From the NCBI GenBank assembly GCA_000378025.1, contig KB899087.1:1798001-1862000 (forward strand): a stretch of 64,000 bases of DNA. Direction: 5' to 3'. The notes under the pieces were generated by a model. It saw only the letters and a program-made list of their open reading frames with translations. It was not told the DNA's origin and did no database searches. Shown piece by piece: positions 9,851 to 19,114 of this stretch. This DNA comes from Xanthobacteraceae bacterium 501b. GTDB taxonomy: Bacteria > Pseudomonadota > Alphaproteobacteria > Rhizobiales > Xanthobacteraceae. The position numbers and the translations under genes were made by a program. Position 1 is the stretch's first letter. The number at the start of each line of letters is the position of its first letter.

Positions 9851-11097
9851 GCGAAAAGATCCTGAGCCTTGATGAGGGCGTCGGCGAGAGCGTCGACTTC
9901 CTCATGCGTGTTATAGAGCGCGAACGACGCCCGGCACGTCGCATTCACACCATATCGCCCTAGAAGCGGCATCGCGCAATGGGTGCCGGCGCGCACGGCC
10001 ACGCCGGCGCGGTCGATAACGGTGGCGATGTCGTGCGCATGCGCGCCCTTCACGTCGAAGGCGAAGATGGCGCCCTTGCCCGGCGCATCGCCATAGACCT
10101 GCACCGAATTGATCTGCGCCAGACGCTGGCGGGCATAGGCGCCGAGCGAGGCTTCATGCGCGGCGATGCGTTCGCGCCCGAGGCTTTCCATATAGGCCAG
10201 CGCCGCGCCGAGACCAATCGCCTGCACGATGGGCGGCGTGCCGGCCTCGAAGCGGTGCGGGGGCTCGCCGTAGGTAACGCCCTCTTCGGTGACGGTGCGG
10301 ATCATCTCGCCGCCGCCTTCATAGGGCGGCATCTTCTCCAGCAGCGCCCGCTTGCCATAGAGCAGGCCGATGCCGGTCGGCCCGTAGAGCTTGTGCCCGG
10401 TGACGGCGTAGAAATCGACATCGAGGTCCACCACGTCCACCGGCATGTGCACGGCGGCCTGCGAGCCGTCGACCACCACCAGCGCGCCGACCTCATGGGC
10501 GAGGCGGGCGATCTCCTTGATCGGCGTCACCGTGCCCAGCACATTCGACATGTGGGTGATGGCGACGATCTTGGTGCGCTCGGTCAGCAGCGCCTTGAAG
10601 GCGTCGAGATCGAAGGCCCCGTCTTCCGTCACCGGCGCCCATTTGATGACCGCGCCCTTGCGCTCGCGCAGATAGTTCCACGGCACGATGTTGGAATGGT
10701 GCTCCATGATCGAGAGCACGATCTCGTCGCCCTCGCCGATCGACTGGCCGAGCGAGGAGGCCACCAGGTTGAGCGCGCCGGTGGCCGAGCGGGTGAAGAT
10801 CACCTCCTCCAGCGTCGGCGCCCCGAGAAACGCGCGGCAGCGCTCGCGCGCTTCCTCATAGGCCTCGGTCATCGCATTGGCGAGGAAGTGCAGGCCGCGA
10901 TGGACGTTGGAATACTCGTTCTCATAGGCGAAGCGCATGCGGTCCAGCACCTGCACCGGCTTTTGCGCCGAGGCGGCGTTGTCGAGATAGACCAGCGGCT
11001 TGCCATAGACCTGTTTCGACAGGATCGGAAAATCCTGCCGCACGCGCTGAACATCATAGGTGCCGTTGGCGACGGCGGGGTGGAGGGTGATGGTCAT
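9847..11097 (-). CDS. sufS: SufS-type cysteine desulfurase
   Basis: PLP enzyme that removes sulfur from L-cysteine for Fe-S assembly. 416 residues; class V aminotransferase fold with the internal-aldimine lysine in TGHKLYGP (Lys236), the conserved EHHSNIVPW motif, and the persulfide cysteine in AGTHCAMPLL (Cys374) on the short group-II loop typical of SufS. The start MTITLHPAVANGTYDVQRV was taken over a longer open frame because the sequence upstream is an intergenic palindromic repeat. It lies in the order sufB-sufC-sufD-sufS-sufT. A second, NifS-like desulfurase heads the same operon. Confidence 0.95.
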   Translation of the reverse strand: MTITLHPAVANGTYDVQRVRQDFPILSKQVYGKPLVYLDNAASAQKPVQVLDRMRFAYENEYSNVHRGLHFLANAMTEAYEEARERCRAFLGAPTLEEVIFTRSATGALNLVASSLGQSIGEGDEIVLSIMEHHSNIVPWNYLRERKGAVIKWAPVTEDGAFDLDAFKALLTERTKIVAITHMSNVLGTVTPIKEIARLAHEVGALVVVDGSQAAVHMPVDVVDLDVDFYAVTGHKLYGPTGIGLLYGKRALLEKMPPYEGGGEMIRTVTEEGVTYGEPPHRFEAGTPPIVQAIGLGAALAYMESLGRERIAAHEASLGAYARQRLAQINSVQVYGDAPGKGAIFAFDVKGAHAHDIATVIDRAGVAVRAGTHCAMPLLGRYGVNATCRASFALYNTHEEVDALADALIKAQDLFA

Positions 11098-11128
11098 CGA
11101 TCGACCTTTCTGGCGCCACACGGGCGAA

Positions 11129-11226
11129 CATCCTTCGAGGCCGGCCTTTGGCCGGCACCTCAGGATGACGTGGTTCTCAAGGGCAACGTCATCCTGAGGT
11201 GCGAGCGAAGCGAGCCTCGAAGGATG
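11129..11226. repeat. Intergenic palindromic repeat, family A
   Basis: A 98-bp element between sufD and sufS, bounded by a perfect 13-bp inverted repeat (CATCCTTCGAGGC / GCCTCGAAGGATG). Inside are GGCCGGC-type hairpins and an inner CACCTCAGGATGACG / CGTCATCCTGAGGTG pair. A diverged copy lies at about 36820-36933. It sits within an operon, so the mRNA would form a long hairpin between two coding regions. Confidence 0.85.
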
Positions 11227-11245
11227 CCCGCCTCGTCGTCCCGCC

Positions 11246-12559
11246 TTACGCGCGCCCCGCGAGCCAGGCTTCGGCGCGCTCGACCAGCGCCTCGCGCAGC
11301 CCGTCATGCTCGACGGTTTCCACCGCCTCGCCGACAAAGGCCTGCACAAGAAGGCTCTGCGCCTCCTTCAGCGGAATGCCGCGGGCGCGCAGATAAAACA
11401 GCAGCTCGTCGTCGATCGCCCCGCAGGTGGCGCCATGGCCGCACTGCACGTCGTCGGCGAAGATCTCCAGCTCCGGCTTGTTGTCCATCTCGGCCTCGTC
11501 GCCGAGAACCAGCGCGCGGCTCATCATCCGCCCGTCGGTCTTCTGCGCCGCCTGGCGGACGACGATCTTGCCCTGGAACACGCCGCGCGCGCTGTCATCA
11601 AGTACGGTCTTGAACAGTTCGCGGCTCTCGCAGCCCGCCACCTGATGGTCGAGAAACAGCGTCGAATCCGCGTGCTGCCGGCCCTTCAGCAGGGTGGCGC
11701 CGTTGAAGCCGACATGACTGTCCTCGCCCGAAAGAGTGGCGTAGAGCGTGGTGCGCGCCACCGCCGCGCCGAGGCCGAAGGTGAAGGCGTGGACCTTCGA
11801 TTCCCGCCCGACATCGAACAGCAGCGTCGAGAGGTGGAACGCCGAGGCGCCCTCCTCCTGCAGCCGCACCACGTCGAGATGTGCGCCGTCGCCGACCACG
11901 AATTCGGTCGCCGAATTGGCTTGGTAGGCCAGCCCGTCCGCCCCCTCGAAGCTCTCGGCAAAGGTGAAGGAGGCCCCCGCCCCCACCACCACGAGCGAGC
12001 GGGCATACATCGCCGCCGCCGTGCCGCTGGCGAACACATGCGCCACATGCACCGGCCGCTGGATCGCCGCGCCGGGGGCGACGGTGATAACCACGCCGTC
12101 CCGGGCCAGCGCGGTGTTCAGCGCCAGTGAGGCGTCGTAGCGGCTGGGCACGATGCCGCCGATGCGGCTCAGCACCTCGTCGCCCGCCGCCATGGCCGCC
12201 GCGAAGGTGGTGAGGCTCAGCCCCTCCTCCAGATCGGCAAGGTCGGAAAGCTCCGGCACGACAGCGCCATTGGCGATGACGATACGGCGGGCCTCGACGC
12301 CGCGCAGCAGACGGGCGCGGGCATCCGCCTCGGCGATGGCGGCCGTGCCGGCCACCGGCACCGCCTCGCGCATCAGGCTGCGCAGATCGGTGTATTTCCA
12401 TTCCTCGACCCGCCGGTGCGGCAGGCCGTTCTCCTCGAAGGAGCGGGCGGCGGCGCGGCGCAGATCGGCCAGCCGGTCGCCGCCTCCCGCCACGCTGCCG
12501 AGGGAGGCGAGGATCGCCTGCTCGGCCTGCGTGCGGATCGGACGGATGTCAGCGTTCAT
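11246..12559 (-). CDS. sufD: Fe-S cluster assembly protein SufD
   Basis: Partner of SufB and SufC in the SufBC2D scaffold. 437 residues. The N-terminal RRVEEWKYTDLRSL motif and the C-terminal beta-helix core are typical of SufD, including DNKPELEIFADDVQCGHGATCGAIDDELLFYLRARGIP with the conserved Cys/His pair. Start ATG 12559 (MNADIRPIRTQ); earlier in-frame codons overlap the sufC end and are not conserved. It lies 10 bases downstream of sufC. Confidence 0.95.
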   Translation of the reverse strand: MNADIRPIRTQAEQAILASLGSVAGGGDRLADLRRAAARSFEENGLPHRRVEEWKYTDLRSLMREAVPVAGTAAIAEADARARLLRGVEARRIVIANGAVVPELSDLADLEEGLSLTTFAAAMAAGDEVLSRIGGIVPSRYDASLALNTALARDGVVITVAPGAAIQRPVHVAHVFASGTAAAMYARSLVVVGAGASFTFAESFEGADGLAYQANSATEFVVGDGAHLDVVRLQEEGASAFHLSTLLFDVGRESKVHAFTFGLGAAVARTTLYATLSGEDSHVGFNGATLLKGRQHADSTLFLDHQVAGCESRELFKTVLDDSARGVFQGKIVVRQAAQKTDGRMMSRALVLGDEAEMDNKPELEIFADDVQCGHGATCGAIDDELLFYLRARGIPLKEAQSLLVQAFVGEAVETVEHDGLREALVERAEAWLAGRA

Positions 12560-12569
12560 CTCAGCCACC

Positions 12570-13334
12570 TCACGCCGCGTCCTGCTGGTACTCGGCATAG
12601 CCATTGGCTTCGAGTTCCAGCGCCAGCTCCTTGCCGCCGGAGCGGACGATGCGGCCCTTGTTCATCACATGTACGAAGTCGGGCACGATGTGGTTCAGAA
12701 GGCGCTGGTAATGCGTGATGACGATCATCGCCCGGTCGGGCGCGCGCAGCGCGTTGACGCCCTCGGAGACCACCTTCAGCGCGTCGATATCGAGGCCGGA
12801 ATCGGTCTCGTCGAGCACGCAGAGCTTGGGCTCCAGAATGGCCATCTGCAGGATTTCCGCGCGCTTCTTCTCGCCGCCGGAAAAGCCGACATTGACTCCG
12901 CGCCGCAGCATGTCCTGGTTGATGCCGAGATGCGCCGCCTTGTCCTTCACCAGCCGCAGGAAGTCCGGGGTGGAGACTTCCGCCTCGCCGCGCTTCTTGC
13001 GCTGGGCGTTCAACGAGGCGCGCAGAAAGGTCATGGTGGCGACGCCGGGCACTTCCACCGGGTACTGGAAGGCGAGGAACACGCCCTTGGCGGCGCGCTC
13101 GTCGATTTCCATTTCCAGCAGGTCATCGCCGTCGAGGGTGACGGAGCCGTCCGTGACCTCATAATCCTCCTTGCCGGCGAGGATGTAGGAGAGGGTGGAC
13201 TTGCCGGAGCCGTTCGGCCCCATGATGGCGTGGACCTCGCCCGGGTTCACCTTGAGCGAGAGGCCCTTGAGGATTTCCTTGCCGTGTTCGCCGTCGATCT
13301 TGGCGTGGAGGTTTGCGATGTCGAGCAGAGCCAT
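12570..13334 (-). CDS. sufC: Fe-S assembly ABC-type ATPase SufC
   Basis: Cytosolic ABC ATPase that drives conformational change in SufBCD. 254 residues with Walker A GPNGSGKST (39-47), signature GFSGGEKKR, Walker B CVLDETDSGLDIDALK and the switch HYQRLL. Start ATG 13334 (MALLDIANLHAK). The longer open frame upstream runs into a palindromic repeat and is rejected. No membrane partner is expected; this ATPase is soluble. Confidence 0.96.
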   Translation of the reverse strand: MALLDIANLHAKIDGEHGKEILKGLSLKVNPGEVHAIMGPNGSGKSTLSYILAGKEDYEVTDGSVTLDGDDLLEMEIDERAAKGVFLAFQYPVEVPGVATMTFLRASLNAQRKKRGEAEVSTPDFLRLVKDKAAHLGINQDMLRRGVNVGFSGGEKKRAEILQMAILEPKLCVLDETDSGLDIDALKVVSEGVNALRAPDRAMIVITHYQRLLNHIVPDFVHVMNKGRIVRSGGKELALELEANGYAEYQQDAA

Positions 13335-13360
13335 GTCATCTGTTCCGTTGTCTTGAACCC

Positions 13361-13455
13361 GATCCGTGGAGGGCCGGACAAAATCCGGCGATGACGAATG
13401 CGAGGGTTCTGAAAAATCCGACGTCATGCCCGGGCCTGGCCCGGGCATCCACGAT
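13361..13455. repeat. Intergenic palindromic repeat, family B (sufB-sufC gap)
   Basis: A double-hairpin element: outer arms ATCCGTGGA / TCCACGAT and inner arms GATGACG / CGTCAT, with a GC-rich hairpin CCCGGGCCTGGCCCGGG in the right half. The same arrangement occurs at 20410-20495, 20540-20629 and 43181-43272. Confidence 0.8.
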
Positions 13456-13463
13456 TTCGCGCG

Positions 13464-14936
13464 TCAGCCCACCGAGCCTTCGAGGCTCACCGCGATCAGC
13501 TTCTGCGCTTCCACGGCGAACTCCATGGGCAGCTGCTGCAGCACGTCCTTGACGAAGCCGTTGACGATCAGCGCCGTCGCTTCCTCGGGATCGAGGCCGC
13601 GCTGGCGGCAGTAGAACAGCTGGTCGTCGGAGATCTTCGAGGTGGTGGCCTCGTGCTCGAACTGGGCGGAGGAGTTCTTCGACTCGATATAGGGCACGGT
13701 GTGCGCCCCGCACTTGTCGCCGATCAGCAGGCTGTCGCAATTGGTGAAGTTGCGCGCGCCGGTAGCCTTGCGGTGGGCGGTGACGAGGCCGCGGTAGGTG
13801 TTGTCGGAATAGCCCGCCGCGATGCCCTTGGAGATGATGCGGCTCGACGTGTTCTTGCCGAGATGGATCATCTTGGTGCCGCTATCGACCTGCTGGCGCC
13901 CGTTCGAGATGGCGATCGAGTAGAACTCGCCCTGGGAATTGTCGCCGCGCAGGATGCAGCTCGGGTATTTCCAGGTGATGGCCGAACCGGTTTCCACCTG
14001 CGTCCAGGAAATCTTCGAACGGTCGCCGCGGCAGTCGCCGCGCTTGGTGACGAAGTTGAAGATGCCGCCCTTGCCGTCCTTGTCGCCGGGGTACCAGTTC
14101 TGCACCGTCGAGTACTTGATCTCGGCGTCATCAAGCGCCACCAGTTCGACCACGGCGGCGTGCAGCTGGTTCTCGTCGCGCATCGGCGCGGTGCAGCCTT
14201 CGAGATAGCTCACATAGGCGCCCGCGTCGGCGATGATGAGGGTGCGCTCGAACTGGCCGGTGTTGCGCTCATTGATGCGGAAATAGGTCGACAGCTCCAT
14301 CGGGCAGCGCACGCCCTTCGGCACGTAGACGAACGACCCGTCGGAGAACACCGCCGAGTTCAGCGTGGCGAAGTAGTTGTCCGTCACCGGCACGACCGAG
14401 CCGAGATATTTCTTCACCAGCTCGGGATATTCGCGCACCGCCTCGGAGATCGGCATGAAGATCACGCCGGCCTTGGAGAGCTCTTCCTTGAAGGTGGTGG
14501 CGACGGAGACGCTGTCGAACACCGCATCGACCGCCACCTTGGTGCCGCCGCTGGCAATACCGAGCAGCGCGTCGCGCTCGCGCAGCGGAATGCCGAGCTT
14601 CTCGTAGGTGGCGAGAATCTCCGGATCGATGTCGTCGATCGACAGTTCGCTCGGGCGCTTGGGCGCGGAATAGTAATAGAGGTCCTGATAGTCGATGGGC
14701 GGGTAGCTCACCCGCGCCCAGTCCGGCTCGCGCATGGTGAGCCAGCGACGGAACGCCTCCAGCCGCCATTCGAGCATCCATTCGGGCTCGTTCTTCTTCG
14801 CCGAAATGAAGCGGACCGTGTCCTCGCTCAGGCCCTTGGGAGCCTTCTCGGTCTCGATTTCGGTGAAGAACCCGTACTTGTACTGATCGACATCAAGCGA
14901 GCGGACCTGGTCCACTGTCTCCTGTACGGCCGGCAT
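13464..14936 (-). CDS. sufB: Fe-S cluster assembly scaffold SufB
   Basis: Core scaffold of the SUF machine. 490 residues, the standard length. Conserved stretches include YYSAPKRP near residue 90, [58 protein letters not shown] and the C-terminal [22 protein letters not shown]. These carry the residues that bind SufC/SufD and the nascent cluster. Start ATG 14936 ([15 protein letters not shown]). It follows the NifS-like desulfurase and precedes sufC; a family B repeat separates it from sufC. Confidence 0.96.
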   Translation of the reverse strand: MPAVQETVDQVRSLDVDQYKYGFFTEIETEKAPKGLSEDTVRFISAKKNEPEWMLEWRLEAFRRWLTMREPDWARVSYPPIDYQDLYYYSAPKRPSELSIDDIDPEILATYEKLGIPLRERDALLGIASGGTKVAVDAVFDSVSVATTFKEELSKAGVIFMPISEAVREYPELVKKYLGSVVPVTDNYFATLNSAVFSDGSFVYVPKGVRCPMELSTYFRINERNTGQFERTLIIADAGAYVSYLEGCTAPMRDENQLHAAVVELVALDDAEIKYSTVQNWYPGDKDGKGGIFNFVTKRGDCRGDRSKISWTQVETGSAITWKYPSCILRGDNSQGEFYSIAISNGRQQVDSGTKMIHLGKNTSSRIISKGIAAGYSDNTYRGLVTAHRKATGARNFTNCDSLLIGDKCGAHTVPYIESKNSSAQFEHEATTSKISDDQLFYCRQRGLDPEEATALIVNGFVKDVLQQLPMEFAVEAQKLIAVSLEGSVG

Positions 14937-15061
14937 CGTCTCATCTCCTCTCCCACGCGGGGTCAAGGCCCGCGGGTCAGGTCAACCATTCCCGCAGGCG
15001 CCGCCAGCTTCGGCATCGCCCGCGTCGTCCTGCGCCACCCGAAGGCCGCGCAAATCTCACC

Positions 15062-16231
15062 TCACGCCGCCGCGCGGCGACGCAAAAGGCCGGGCAACAC
15101 CCGGCGAAACACGCCGAGCGCCCGGTCGACATCCTCTTCCCCGCTCGACCAGCCGAAGGACAGGCGGATCGCCGAACGCGCGATGCGCTCGGACACACCC
15201 ATCGCCCCCAGCACATGCGAGGCCGCGACCTTGCCCGAGGAGCAGGCGGCGCCGGCACTCGCCGCCACGCCCGCGAGATCGAGGGCGATGACGACGGTTT
15301 CGGCGGGCACGCCCGGCAGCGCGAGGCACGAGGTGTTCGGCAGCCGGTCGACATCGCCCACGAGCAGGACAAGCTCGGGAAACTCGCACCTTAGAGCGTC
15401 TTCAAGCCGTTCGCGCAAGCCATTGATGCGCGTGCCATCGGCTTCCACACAATCGGCCGCGCGCAGCGCCGCCGCCCCGAAGGCGGCAATGGCCGGCACG
15501 TTCTCACTGCCGGCCCGGCGCCCCCTCTCCTGCTCGCCACCGCCGATGAGCGGCGCCGGGCGAAGGTCGGGGTCGGCGAGGATCAGCGCGGCCGCCCCCG
15601 GCGCGCCGCCGAGCTTGTGGGCGGAAACCGACATCATGTCGGCGCCGAGCAGGGGCAGCGACAGCGGAATGCGGCCGGCGGCCTGCACGGCGTCGGTATG
15701 CACCAGCGCGCCATGGGCATGGGCGCGGCGTGCCGCCTCCGCCAGCGGCTGGATCACGCCGGTCTCGTTATTGGCCACCATCAGCGAGAGCAGCACCCGC
15801 CGCCCGGCGGCGGAATGGCGCTCCAGCGCCGCGTCGAGCGCATCGAGCTTCACCCGCCCGCGCGCATCGACGGGCAAAACCTCCACCCGGTCGGTAGGGA
15901 AACGATGGCCGCGCAGCACGGCGGCATGTTCCACCGCGCTGACCAGCAGCACATCGCAGCGGATGGGCGTCTCGCCGCGCCGGTAATCGGGCGTCAGCGC
16001 CAGCGCATCGGCCTCGGTGCCGCTTGATGTGAAGATCACCCCGGCTGGGTTCGCCCCCACCAGCGCCGCCACCCGCGCCCGCGCCACATCCATCACCCCG
16101 CGCGACGCACGGCCCTCGGCATGCACGGAAGAACCATTGCCGGTGGCGTCCAGCGCCGCCAGCAGGGCCTCGCGCGCTTCCGGGCGAACCGGCGATGTCG
16201 CGTTATGGTCGAGATAGGTGCGTGCGTTCAT
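15062..16231 (-). CDS. NifS/IscS-like cysteine desulfurase
   Basis: First gene of the suf operon, a second desulfurase distinct from SufS. 389 residues beginning MNARTYLDHNATSPVRPEA. PLP lysine in SAHKLGG (Lys206), conserved ANNETGVIQPL, and the persulfide cysteine in AACSSGK (Cys330), the group-I (NifS/IscS) arrangement with Ser-Ser-Gly. Alphaproteobacterial suf operons often start with such a gene, sometimes called sufS2. The C-terminus is shortened relative to E. coli IscS and ends RRRAAA, with no IscU-binding tail, and no iscU is present here. Confidence 0.92.
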   Translation of the reverse strand: MNARTYLDHNATSPVRPEAREALLAALDATGNGSSVHAEGRASRGVMDVARARVAALVGANPAGVIFTSSGTEADALALTPDYRRGETPIRCDVLLVSAVEHAAVLRGHRFPTDRVEVLPVDARGRVKLDALDAALERHSAAGRRVLLSLMVANNETGVIQPLAEAARRAHAHGALVHTDAVQAAGRIPLSLPLLGADMMSVSAHKLGGAPGAAALILADPDLRPAPLIGGGEQERGRRAGSENVPAIAAFGAAALRAADCVEADGTRINGLRERLEDALRCEFPELVLLVGDVDRLPNTSCLALPGVPAETVVIALDLAGVAASAGAACSSGKVAASHVLGAMGVSERIARSAIRLSFGWSSGEEDVDRALGVFRRVLPGLLRRRAAA

Positions 16232-16567
16232 GGGCTCGGGGGCTCGTGGTTCCGTTTGCCTCTCCTATATAGGAAGGCGCCGCGCCGTCTGCCCCTTCCT
16301 TTGCGCTAAAGCTTGCAAATTCAGGCGTCGTCCGGCATAGCTGACCGTCCCGTCTTCTTCGTAGGGTGCCCGGCCACGCGCAGGTTGAACGCGACGTGAC
16401 CGCAACTCAACGTAGATATTTAGAATTATTCTAATAAGTTAGGGCTCCCGCCCCAGGTCGTCAAGGCGCATGCGGTAAGGCAGTCTTTCGGGACGCAGGC
16501 CGGAACGGGTTCACGGCCCACCGGACCAATCTCGCCTTGCCCCGCCGCATTCAAGGTCACGAACTTC
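16232..16567. other. Divergent regulatory region, suf operon / alpha-beta hydrolase
   Basis: 336 bases without a gene. It holds an Irr-type ICE box (16419-16435) and a perfect 12-bp palindrome TCCTATATAGGA (16263-16274), 32 bases before the desulfurase ATG. The palindrome contains TATATA and could be an operator over the -10 region of the suf promoter. No iscR-like gene lies here, unlike in some other alphaproteobacteria. Confidence 0.7.
16419..16435. promoter_or_regulatory. Irr-binding iron control element (ICE box)
   Basis: TTTAGAATTATTCTAAT is a 7-3-7 inverted repeat matching the ICE form TTTAGAA-N3-TTCTAAA with one mismatch at the last base. Irr is the heme-responsive Fur-family regulator of Rhizobiales, and comparative work has placed ICE boxes in front of iron and Fe-S genes. 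The box is 188 bases before the suf operon start and 133 before the hydrolase start, so which gene it controls is not settled. It is strikingly AT-rich for this genome. Confidence 0.7.
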
Positions 16568-17233
16568 ATGCCCGAGGTCATCTTCACCGGCGAGAAGGGG
16601 CGGCTCGAAGGCCGCTACCAGCCGGCCAAGGCGCGCCATGCGCCCATCGCCATCATCCTGCACCCGCACCCCCAGTTCGGCGGCACGATGAACAATCCGG
16701 TCGTCTACAACCTCTATTACCAGTTCGTGAACCGGGGCTTCTCGACCCTGCGCTTCAATTTCCGGGGCGTCGGCCGCTCGCAGGGCTCGTTCGACCATGG
16801 CCAGGGCGAACTGGCCGATGCCGCCGCCGCGCTCGACTGGGCGCAGTCGATCAACCCGGACGCGCGCGCCTGCTGGATCGCCGGCTTCTCGTTCGGCGCC
16901 TGGATCGGCATGCAGCTACTGATGCGCCGCCCGGAGGTGGAGGGCTTCATCTCCATCGCCGCGCCGGCGAATCTCTATGACTTCTCGTTCCTCGCCCCCT
17001 GCCCCTCCTCCGGCCTGTTCGTGCATGGCGACAAGGACGCGGTGGTGCCTTTCTCTGCCGTCACCGGCCTCGTCGAGAAGCTGAAGACGCAGAAGGGCAT
17101 CGTCATCGACCAGCAGACCGTGCCGGGCGCGAACCACTTCTTCGACGGCAAGACCGAGGACCTGATGGAGGTCGTCGGCGCCTATCTCGACAAGCGCCTG
17201 CCCGAGACCGCCAAGAAGACCAGCGCCGCCTGA
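16568..17233 (+). CDS. Alpha/beta hydrolase
   Basis: A 221-residue cytosolic serine hydrolase. The nucleophile elbow is GFSFG (Ser108); the oxyanion region is LHPHPQFGGTMNN, with acid and base in HGDKDAVVPF and GANHFF. The length and HPHPQFGG motif place it in the dienelactone hydrolase-like group common beside suf operons in Rhizobiales. The substrate is unknown. It is divergent from the suf operon and is followed by a strong terminator. Confidence 0.9.
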   Translation: MPEVIFTGEKGRLEGRYQPAKARHAPIAIILHPHPQFGGTMNNPVVYNLYYQFVNRGFSTLRFNFRGVGRSQGSFDHGQGELADAAAALDWAQSINPDARACWIAGFSFGAWIGMQLLMRRPEVEGFISIAAPANLYDFSFLAPCPSSGLFVHGDKDAVVPFSAVTGLVEKLKTQKGIVIDQQTVPGANHFFDGKTEDLMEVVGAYLDKRLPETAKKTSAA

Positions 17234-17262
17234 GGCGCCCTTCCTTAAGGTCCCGACAAACG

Positions 17263-17294
17263 AAAAGCCCGGCGCTGCAAACGCCGGGCTTTTT
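17263..17294. terminator. Bidirectional intrinsic terminator
   Basis: AAGCCCGGCG / CGCCGGGCTT stem with a CTGCAAA loop, preceded by an A-tract and followed by a T-tract. It serves the hydrolase gene ending at 17233 and, on the other strand, the secreted-protein gene ending at 17316. Confidence 0.93.
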
Positions 17295-17315
17295 ACGTAG
17301 TGGTTCAGCCTTGGC

Positions 17316-17684
17316 TCAGTTGAGCACGAGCCGGGTCGGCGGGTTAGTCAGCGTGATCGCGTCGCCATGGCGGGCGATCTGAACGATGCTCTCGGCCGTG
17401 TCGGCAGCGCCGGGCACGGAGAAGCTGACCACCTGATCGGGCTGCAGCGTGGCGGAGACGCGGATCGGGGCGCCGCCGGCGACGGTCAGCGTGGCGACGA
17501 CGTGATAGCCGTCGGCCTGGGGGGTGTAATACGCAACGCCGTTCACATAGCCGATATTGATGGTCTGGGCCGTGGCCGGCTTCAGGCCGGCCTTGTCGGC
17601 GGCACGGACGGGGGCGATGACGGCGACGGCAATGAGGCCGCCGGCGACGGCAAGCGGCAGGATATCGCGGCTGAGGCTGCGCAT
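17316..17684 (-). CDS. Small secreted protein of unknown function
   Basis: 122 residues with a clear Sec signal peptide (MRSLSRDILPLAVAGGLIAVAVIAPVRAA, cleavage expected after VRAA). The mature part is beta-rich: INIGYVNGVAYYTPQADGYHVVATLTVAGGAPIRVSATLQPDQVVSFSVPG. No cysteine and no lipobox, so it is probably periplasmic. I do not recognise a named family. It is a single gene between two terminators. Confidence 0.75.
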   Translation of the reverse strand: MRSLSRDILPLAVAGGLIAVAVIAPVRAADKAGLKPATAQTINIGYVNGVAYYTPQADGYHVVATLTVAGGAPIRVSATLQPDQVVSFSVPGAADTAESIVQIARHGDAITLTNPPTRLVLN

Positions 17685-17852
17685 GTCGAGGGCTCCAAAG
17701 TTTCTGTCCAGGCGTTTTGAAGAGGAAGCTGCCTGCCTGGCGAGCCGGACTTCCGGGAGCCCTCAAACTACATGGAATATTGTGCACCGCATCATCGGAT
17801 TTCGCATCGCACCAATGCGTTTCAGGAATACTGCGACATTCTGTGTATGAAA

Positions 17853-17869
17853 TTCAGATTTTCTGAATG
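17853..17869 (-). terminator. AT-rich hairpin downstream of anmK
   Basis: ATTCAGA / TCTGAAT with a 3-nt loop, followed on the minus strand by TTTCAT, starting 18 bases after the anmK stop. It is short and weak for an intrinsic terminator but in the right place. Confidence 0.4.
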
Positions 17870-17886
17870 ACACCTTCAGCTTCTCT

Positions 17887-19029
17887 TCACGCCGGCGCGA
17901 TCACCCGGCCCCCCAGCATCGGGGACGGCACCCCGGTGGTGGTAGGGAAGCTCAATGGCAGGCCCCTGAGCGCCCGCACTGCCAGAAAGCCGAAGGCTTG
18001 CGCCTCCAGCGCGTCGGTCGACCAGCCCACATCATCGGCCGTCGCCACCTCGATGCCGAGCCGGGCGCGCAGGAAGCGCAGCAGCGTCGCGTTATGCGCG
18101 CCCCCGCCGGCGGCGATCAGCCTGTCCGGCCGCTTCGGCAGATGCGGCAGCACCGCCGCGACACTCGCCGCACTCAGCGCCGTCAGCGTCGCCACCCCGT
18201 CCGCCGTGTTCATCGCATCGAGCCCGGCATGTTGGTTGACCCAGGCGCGGAAGTCGTTGCGGTCGAGCGATTTCGGCGGCGGCCGGTGGAAGAAGGGGTG
18301 GGTCATCAGCCGGTCGACGGCGGCCTCATCCACCGAACCGTGGGCAGCGATGATTCCCTCGTCGTCAAAGGGAAGATCGGTGCGGGCTTTCAGAAAATCA
18401 TCGATCAGCGCATTGGCCGGGCCGGTGTCGCAGGCGATCGGGTCGGCCCTGCCGTCGACATAGGTGACATTGGCCACCCCGCCGAGATTAAGCACCAGCA
18501 AGGGCTTGGGCGGCCCCAGCCCGCGCGCCAGCGCGCGGTGATACACCGGCACCAGCGGCGCGCCCTGCCCGCCGGCGGCGACATCGGCGGCGCGCATGTC
18601 GTAAACCAGCGTCGGCCCGCGCCCCGTGGTCATCATGCGGGCCGTCCGCGCCAAGGCGGGCCCATCACCCAGCTGGACGGTCAGCCCAATCTCCGGCCGG
18701 TGCAGCACGGTCTGGCCGTGATAGCCGATGACGTCGACTTCCCGATAGGCCGGAAACTCCTTGAGAAAGGCCGCCAGCGCCTGCCCGTGGCGCTCGGTCG
18801 AGAGCCGCTCGGCGCGGGCGAGAATGCCGGGACGGGCGTCGCGGTCGGTCATCTCGTGCGCGTCGGCCAGCGCCCGGAACAGCAATTCCCGCGTTTCCGG
18901 CGCATAGACATAGGTCCGCCCCGGCCCGAACGAGGCGATGGTCTCGCCATCGGTCTCGATCAGCGCCACGTCAATGCCGTCGAGCGAGGTCCCACTCATC
19001 AGCCCAATCGCCAACATTGGCCGATCCAT
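17887..19029 (-). CDS. anmK: Anhydro-N-acetylmuramic acid kinase
   Basis: Peptidoglycan recycling: phosphorylates and hydrolyses 1,6-anhydro-MurNAc to MurNAc-6-phosphate. 380 residues with the family start AIGLMSGTSLDGIDVAL, the catalytic-domain motifs VIGYHGQTVLHRP and LVLNLGGVANVTYV, CDTGPANALIDDF, and AAGGGAHNATLL near the end. Length matches the family. It is divergent from tyrS with 85 bases between. The amidase and PBP1a of this window work on the same polymer but are not in the same operon. Confidence 0.95.
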   Translation of the reverse strand: MDRPMLAIGLMSGTSLDGIDVALIETDGETIASFGPGRTYVYAPETRELLFRALADAHEMTDRDARPGILARAERLSTERHGQALAAFLKEFPAYREVDVIGYHGQTVLHRPEIGLTVQLGDGPALARTARMMTTGRGPTLVYDMRAADVAAGGQGAPLVPVYHRALARGLGPPKPLLVLNLGGVANVTYVDGRADPIACDTGPANALIDDFLKARTDLPFDDEGIIAAHGSVDEAAVDRLMTHPFFHRPPPKSLDRNDFRAWVNQHAGLDAMNTADGVATLTALSAASVAAVLPHLPKRPDRLIAAGGGAHNATLLRFLRARLGIEVATADDVGWSTDALEAQAFGFLAVRALRGLPLSFPTTTGVPSPMLGGRVIAPA

Positions 19030-19114
19030 CTCTGTCCTCGGGGTGCTTTCGCCGCGCGAAACTGTTAAATCACCCGCCCGTTCCTAACATGGCGTTGATG
19101 CCCGCAGGCCCGAG

